Source: CAVYXA01 sp963846775 (GTDB lineage Bacteria; Verrucomicrobiota; Verrucomicrobiia; Chthoniobacterales; UBA10450). Taken from it: 64,000 bases of DNA. The stretch lies in NCBI GenBank assembly GCA_963846775.1, contig CAWJXB010000003.1, positions 62,001 through 126,000 of the forward strand, read 5' to 3'. Made by a program: the position numbers and the translations under genes. The notes beneath the pieces were generated by a model. It had not been told where the DNA came from. It worked only from the letters and a program-made list of their open reading frames with translations, and ran no database searches. Below are positions 60,346 to 64,000 of the stretch, in pieces; the stretch's first letter is position 1, and each line of letters opens with the position of its first letter.

Positions 60346-60762
60346 TTGAAGAAGCTCATGCACGCCGCGCTCAGTTTCGCGCTCACGCTTGTTGGTGTGG
60401 CCATGTTTTTCTTTTTGCTCGGCGCGGAATTCGTCGGGCTCGTTCAGATTTTCGTTTACATCGGAGCGGTGGCGGTGCTGATCGTTTTCACGATCCTGCT
60501 GACGCGACACGATCCGGAAAAAGATCGCGGGTTCAACTGGAGCGGCGTTGTCATTGCCATGGCGGTGTTTGGCGGTTTGGTCTGGGCAGTTCTAAAAACG
60601 CAATCGCTCAACATCGTTGCGTCGCAAACCGAAACGCTCACTGTGAAACGCATCGGGGAAGTGTTGATGACCGATTATGTCTGGCCGCTGCAATGTGTCG
60701 GGCTTCTTCTCACTGCCGCGCTCATCGGAGCGCTTGTTTTGGTGATGGAGGAAAAACGGTGA
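60346..60762 (+). CDS. nuoJ: NADH-quinone oxidoreductase subunit J
   Basis: A 138-residue stretch of NuoJ with the GAEFVGLVQIFVYIGAVAVLIVFTILLTR core and helices through VGLLLTAALIGALVLVMEE. The frame continues upstream of 60346 in the first helix (AFVFIAIFTLAAALAAATLKK from about 60292), where a stop and no good start appear. An ATG at 60281 reads MSS in another frame, so one base is probably missing near 60289 and the gene begins at 60281. Helix 3 (VFVYIGAVAV) is characteristic. Confidence 0.85.
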   Translation: MKKLMHAALSFALTLVGVAMFFFLLGAEFVGLVQIFVYIGAVAVLIVFTILLTRHDPEKDRGFNWSGVVIAMAVFGGLVWAVLKTQSLNIVASQTETLTVKRIGEVLMTDYVWPLQCVGLLLTAALIGALVLVMEEKR

Positions 60763-60767
60763 TGAGG

Positions 60768-60862
60768 AAAACGTCGAACACCGAACGCCCAATATTCAAC
60801 GCCGAATTCGGAAAGGCTTTTCGGTTCGATGTTCGGCGTTCGGCGTTCGGCGTTCGACGTTT
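60768..60862. repeat. inverted repeat between nuoJ and nuoK
   Basis: AACGTCGAACACCGAACGCC on the left and GGCGTTCGGCGTTCGACGTT on the right pair almost perfectly; ATTCGGAAAGGCTTTTCGG lies in the loop. It is in the middle of an operon and could affect relative expression of the nuo genes. Confidence 0.7.
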
Positions 60863-60877
60863 TCTGTGCGATCGGCA

Positions 60878-61192
60878 ATGAATCCTACACTCCAATTATT
60901 CTTCGTTGTCTCGGCCGCTCTCTTCTCAATCGGCCTGCTCGCCGCGCTGAGCCGGCGACATGCCATTTTCATTCTGATCGGGATCGAGATGATGCTCGCT
61001 GCCGCGAACCTTAATTTCATCGCGTTCTGGCGATTCAGGAGCGAGCCGCATCATCCGACTGGCGTGATCGTGGCGATTTTTTCGATCGCCATCGCGGCAG
61101 CTGAAGCGGCGGTTGGCCTCGCGCTCGTTGTCGCGGTGTATCGGCACTACCGCACGACCAATGTCGATCAGCTCGATCAACTCAAAGGATGA
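60878..61192 (+). CDS. nuoK: NADH-quinone oxidoreductase subunit K
   Basis: A 104-residue membrane subunit with three helices. GIEMMLAAANLNFIAF (GxELMLNAVNL motif with the Glu used for proton transfer) and VAIFSIAIAAAEAAVGLALVVAVYR (second conserved Glu). ATG 60878 is preferred. It is the MRP-like partner to NuoJ. It lies after a repeat hairpin and before nuoL. Confidence 0.95.
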   Translation: MNPTLQLFFVVSAALFSIGLLAALSRRHAIFILIGIEMMLAAANLNFIAFWRFRSEPHHPTGVIVAIFSIAIAAAEAAVGLALVVAVYRHYRTTNVDQLDQLKG

Positions 61193-61209
61193 CGCGGATG
61201 ATTAAGCAA

Positions 61210-61280
61210 ACGACGATCGCCCAACGTCCAACTGCCAACGTCCGAATTGGAGCGTCCGTTCAGTTGGGCGGTCGGCGTTT
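61210..61280. repeat. imperfect inverted repeat between nuoK and nuoL
   Basis: GCCCAACGTCCAACTGCCAA and TTGGGCGGTCGGCGTTTCC are partly complementary around GAATTGGAGCGTCC. It resembles the other 'CAACGTCCAAC' repeats in style. Confidence 0.5.
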
Positions 61281-61404
61281 CCTATTTCTGTCGCCATGAA
61301 TTCCTGGATCATCGATGAGCTTTGGCTGATTCCCGCGGTTCCACTTGCGGGTTCGCTGTTAATTTTGAGCCTGGGGAGTTCGTGCCGAAAAACCGCGGCT
61401 GGTC

Positions 61405-63285
61405 TTGCCATTGTTGGCCAGATCACTCGCGCTGGGATTGTCGATCTTCGCTCTTCTTTGGACGCTGCACGAACCGGGCATCCACGCCATCCATAATTTC
61501 ACCTGGTTCACATTTGGCGACAATTCGCTCCGCATCGGCTGGGTCCTCGATTCGTTAGCTGCCGCGATGATGCTGATGATCACGTTGGTCGGCCTTTGCA
61601 TTTTTGTTTTCAGCATCGGGTACATGGCGGCGGACAAAAATTTCACCCGCTTCTTCGCTTATCTCTCTTTTTTTTCCGCAGCGATGCTCGGCGTCGTCAT
61701 CGCCAACAGTTTACTGCTGCTGTTTGTGTGCTGGGAACTTGTTGGGCTCGCGTCGTATCTCTTGATCGGTTTCTGGATCGACAGACCGAGTGCTGCAGCT
61801 GCGGCCAAGAAAGCATTCATCACCACCCGCATCGGCGACTTGGGATTTTTTCTTGGAATGCTCTGGCTCTACCGTCGAACCGACACATTGCTCTTTTACG
61901 ATAACGGCTATGCCTGCCTCGACAGCGGTGGCCTGGCCGCAATCGGCGCGAGCTCGACATTTATCGCGTTGTTGATTTTCTGCGGCGCCGTGGGGAAGTC
62001 GGGGCAATTCCCGCTCCACGTCTGGTTGCCGGACGCGATGGAGGGCCCAACGCCGGTGAGCGCATTGATTCACGCTGCCACCATGGTGGCAGCGGGCGTT
62101 TTTCTTGTCGCGCGGGTCTATCCGATTTTCGCTCTGGGCGCGATCGACGGGGTGACCGCATCGTTAACGGTTGTGGTCTGGATCGGTGTGATCACAGGGT
62201 TGATGGCGGCCCTGATAGCGATCGCACAGTCGGACATCAAACGCATCCTCGCCTATTCGACCGTCTCGCAGCTTGGTCTCATGATGGTGTCGTTAGGCGT
62301 GGGCGGCGTGGCGGCGGGCATCATGCATCTGTTGGCGCACGGATTTTTCAAGGCCCTCCTTTTTCTCGGCTCCGGCTCGGTTATTCACGGCTGTCATCAC
62401 GAGCAGGATATTCGCAAAATGGGTGGGTTACGCGGGCGAATGAGGATCACCTTCTTCACCTACGCCGTCGGCATGATGGCCTTGAGCGGCGTGCCTTTCT
62501 TTTTTTCCGGCGCCTGGACAAAAGAAGAAATTTTGCACGTCGCCGCGCATTGGCCGGCCTCGAAGGCGCCGTATTATCTCACCCTCGTCGGCGTTGTCTT
62601 GACCGCCGTCTACATGATGCGGCAGATCATTTATGTTTTTCTCGGTCAGGCGCGTGTTGCATCGCGAACCGCTCACGAGAGCCCGGGCGTGATGACATGG
62701 CCTCTGATCGTGCTCGCATTGTCTACGATCGGCTTCAGCGTTGTCCTCACGCCCGCCTGGCCCTGGCTCCATTATTACTTGTTAGGCGAGACACATATTG
62801 AGCCGACTTCTTTGATCCAACCAATGCTTTTGATTTCAGTCGCCCTGGTGACGATCGGCGTCGGCCTCGCGTTAGTGATTTATCGGAAAGTGGGCACACT
62901 CGATCGGGAAGTTGAGATCGATCCATTGGCCGAGGCCCAACCAACTCTGTTCCGATTTCTCGAAAAGAAAATGTGGATCGACGAATTTTATCAGGGAACC
63001 GTCATCCTTTGGAGCAAAATCCTCGCACGCTTGTCCGATTGGATGGATCGCTACTTCTGGGATGGACTGGTGCGCGGGTTTGGCCGGCTTGGTCAGCTTT
63101 TCGGAATCTTTACAACCAACGTCGATGAGCACGGCATCAACGCCGGTGTTGATGAAGTGACGGTCGGCGCGCGCGGCCTGGGCCGGGTGATGTCGAGCTG
63201 GCATTCGGGACAGATCCAAACTTACCTCGGCATTGTCGCCATTGGCATGCTGATGCTGCTCCTTTTCTTCGCATGGTTGGCTTGA
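61405..63285 (+). CDS. nuoL: NADH-quinone oxidoreductase subunit L (5' end frameshifted)
   Basis: A 626-residue frame of NuoL. The antiporter-like core has FVCWELVGLASYLLIGFW, FPLHVWLPDAMEGPTPVSALIHAATMVAAGVFLVARV (proton channel motif) and AYSTVSQLGLMMVSLGVGG. The C-terminus has the lateral helix HL (DEFYQGTVILWSKILARLSDWMDRYFWDGLV). The natural start is ATG 61296 (MNSWIIDELWLIPAVPLAG) in another frame; the frames meet near 61380, where one base is gained or lost. It pumps protons in complex I. Confidence 0.92.
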   Translation: MPLLARSLALGLSIFALLWTLHEPGIHAIHNFTWFTFGDNSLRIGWVLDSLAAAMMLMITLVGLCIFVFSIGYMAADKNFTRFFAYLSFFSAAMLGVVIANSLLLLFVCWELVGLASYLLIGFWIDRPSAAAAAKKAFITTRIGDLGFFLGMLWLYRRTDTLLFYDNGYACLDSGGLAAIGASSTFIALLIFCGAVGKSGQFPLHVWLPDAMEGPTPVSALIHAATMVAAGVFLVARVYPIFALGAIDGVTASLTVVVWIGVITGLMAALIAIAQSDIKRILAYSTVSQLGLMMVSLGVGGVAAGIMHLLAHGFFKALLFLGSGSVIHGCHHEQDIRKMGGLRGRMRITFFTYAVGMMALSGVPFFFSGAWTKEEILHVAAHWPASKAPYYLTLVGVVLTAVYMMRQIIYVFLGQARVASRTAHESPGVMTWPLIVLALSTIGFSVVLTPAWPWLHYYLLGETHIEPTSLIQPMLLISVALVTIGVGLALVIYRKVGTLDREVEIDPLAEAQPTLFRFLEKKMWIDEFYQGTVILWSKILARLSDWMDRYFWDGLVRGFGRLGQLFGIFTTNVDEHGINAGVDEVTVGARGLGRVMSSWHSGQIQTYLGIVAIGMLMLLLFFAWLA

Positions 63286-64000
63286 TCAGCGCGCTCATCA
63301 TGATTCCGCTGGTTGGCGCATTTGCGCTTTACGCTGGGCGTCCGGGAAGCGCGCGCGTGATCGCGCTGATGTTTAACACGCTCGCGGCGCTCTGCGCGTT
63401 GCTGCTGTGGCAAAAATTCGACTCAAACGCTACCGGCCTTCAACTCGTTGAACGCCACGCCTGGATCCCAAGCGTCGGCGCCGAATACCTGGTCGGGATT
63501 GATGGTTTAAGTCTGCTCCTCGTTTTACTGACGACTTTGATCGTTCCGTTCGCATTTCTCGCCCAACCACTCGATCGCGGCGCGTGCGCGCTGATGTTGA
63601 TCATGCAGGCCGCGCTCTATGGCACCTTCACGGCCCAGAATTTCGTTCTCTGGTTTCTCTTTTACGAGATGAGTCTGATCCCAGCTTTCCTGCTCATCAA
63701 AATCTGGGGCGGAGAAAAACGCGACCACGCCGCGATGAAGTTCTTTCTCTACACTTTCCTCGGTAGCGTCGCGATGCTGCTCGGCTTTCTCGGCATTTAT
63801 TTTTCCAAAGGCACATTCGATTTCGGGCAACTTGTCGATCTTGCCAAGACCGGACCATTGTTGAACGGCAAGTTCGCCTGGCTCGCGTTCGCCGGAATTT
63901 TTCTTGGACTCGCAGTCAAGGTGCCCCTCTTTCCGTTTCACACCTGGCTGCCCGATGCCTACGAAACTGCTCCGACGGGTGTGTCGATGGTACTGACCGG
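63273..64000 (+). CDS. nuoM: NADH-quinone oxidoreductase subunit M, N-terminal part
   Basis: From ATG 63273, overlapping the nuoL stop by 13 bp, the frame reads MVGLISALIMIPLVGAFALY, then GIDGLSLLLVLLTTLIVPFAFLA and FEMSLIPAFLLIKIWGGEKR-like FYEMSLIPAFLLIKIWGGEK, then KVPLFPFHTWLPDAYETAPTG to the window end. FYEMSLIP and LPDAYETAPTG are NuoM signatures with the proton-channel Glu and Lys. The gene is cut at base 64000. Confidence 0.92.
   Translation, partial: MVGLISALIMIPLVGAFALYAGRPGSARVIALMFNTLAALCALLLWQKFDSNATGLQLVERHAWIPSVGAEYLVGIDGLSLLLVLLTTLIVPFAFLAQPLDRGACALMLIMQAALYGTFTAQNFVLWFLFYEMSLIPAFLLIKIWGGEKRDHAAMKFFLYTFLGSVAMLLGFLGIYFSKGTFDFGQLVDLAKTGPLLNGKFAWLAFAGIFLGLAVKVPLFPFHTWLPDAYETAPTGVSMVLT

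Overview
The window reads as a piece of a soil Verrucomicrobiota chromosome, probably of the Chthoniobacterales/Spartobacteria type. This is an inference from the long-type IspG, a PEP-CTERM anchored secreted protein, the MGDG-synthase-like glycosyltransferase, the gene style, and many short interspersed repeats between and inside genes. No rRNA, tRNA, CRISPR array or integrase was seen.

Layout. (1) 1-19.2 kb is a stress island. It holds a host-attachment/baeRF-type protein, DUF2267, a CBS-pair protein, an SDR, a GroEL paralog, Hsp20, four universal stress protein genes, a lipoprotein serine protease, a PAS-GAF-PAS histidine kinase with a LuxR-type response regulator, two single receiver proteins, a PocR/AraC regulator, small membrane proteins and an FtsX-type ABC exporter. 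A ~37-bp non-coding element (AARAA, then WTG, then TTTnGCAAA, then CGnCGAGC) recurs upstream of many of these genes on both strands, mostly 30-33 nt from the start codon. It is the most interesting signal here: a shared promoter or operator defining a local stress/dormancy-like regulon that resembles DosR by gene content, not by sequence. (2) 19.2-26.6 kb: phosphofructokinase, a DrrAB-like ABC exporter, VOC proteins, an amidase, MAPEG and several broken genes. (3) 26.6-33 kb: a secreted phosphoesterase, a ROK kinase, a multi-receiver DUF4388 protein and an acyl-CoA-ligase-like enzyme. (4) 33-36.5 kb: the conserved block rpmE-prfA-prmC-murA. (5) 36.5-51.4 kb: envelope and housekeeping genes, including a glycosyltransferase, BrkB, an amidase, an NtrC-type regulator, trmB, comEC, a truncated Kir channel, an acetate transporter and typA. 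(6) 51.4-58.4 kb: a PEP-CTERM protein, a very large subtilase, and an ispG that is split by a repeat. (7) 58.4-64 kb: respiratory complex I genes nuoA (minus strand) and nuoH-J-K-L-M (plus strand); nuoM runs off the end.

Two themes cut across the window. Several genes carry single-base frame breaks: the PocR regulator, an ABC permease, a VOC protein, the Kir channel, the subtilase, nuoJ, nuoL and a small membrane protein. That many in 64 kb points to residual assembly indels, so these should not be called pseudogenes without reads. Separately, short repeats sit inside coding sequence, in frame in the acyl-CoA ligase and ispG and out of frame at the ispG split and the DM13 remnant, and several genes are cut to fragments (MBL hydrolase, AMP ligase, rhomboid, outer-membrane-like protein, DM13, Kir). 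This suggests an actively eroding, repeat-rich genome.
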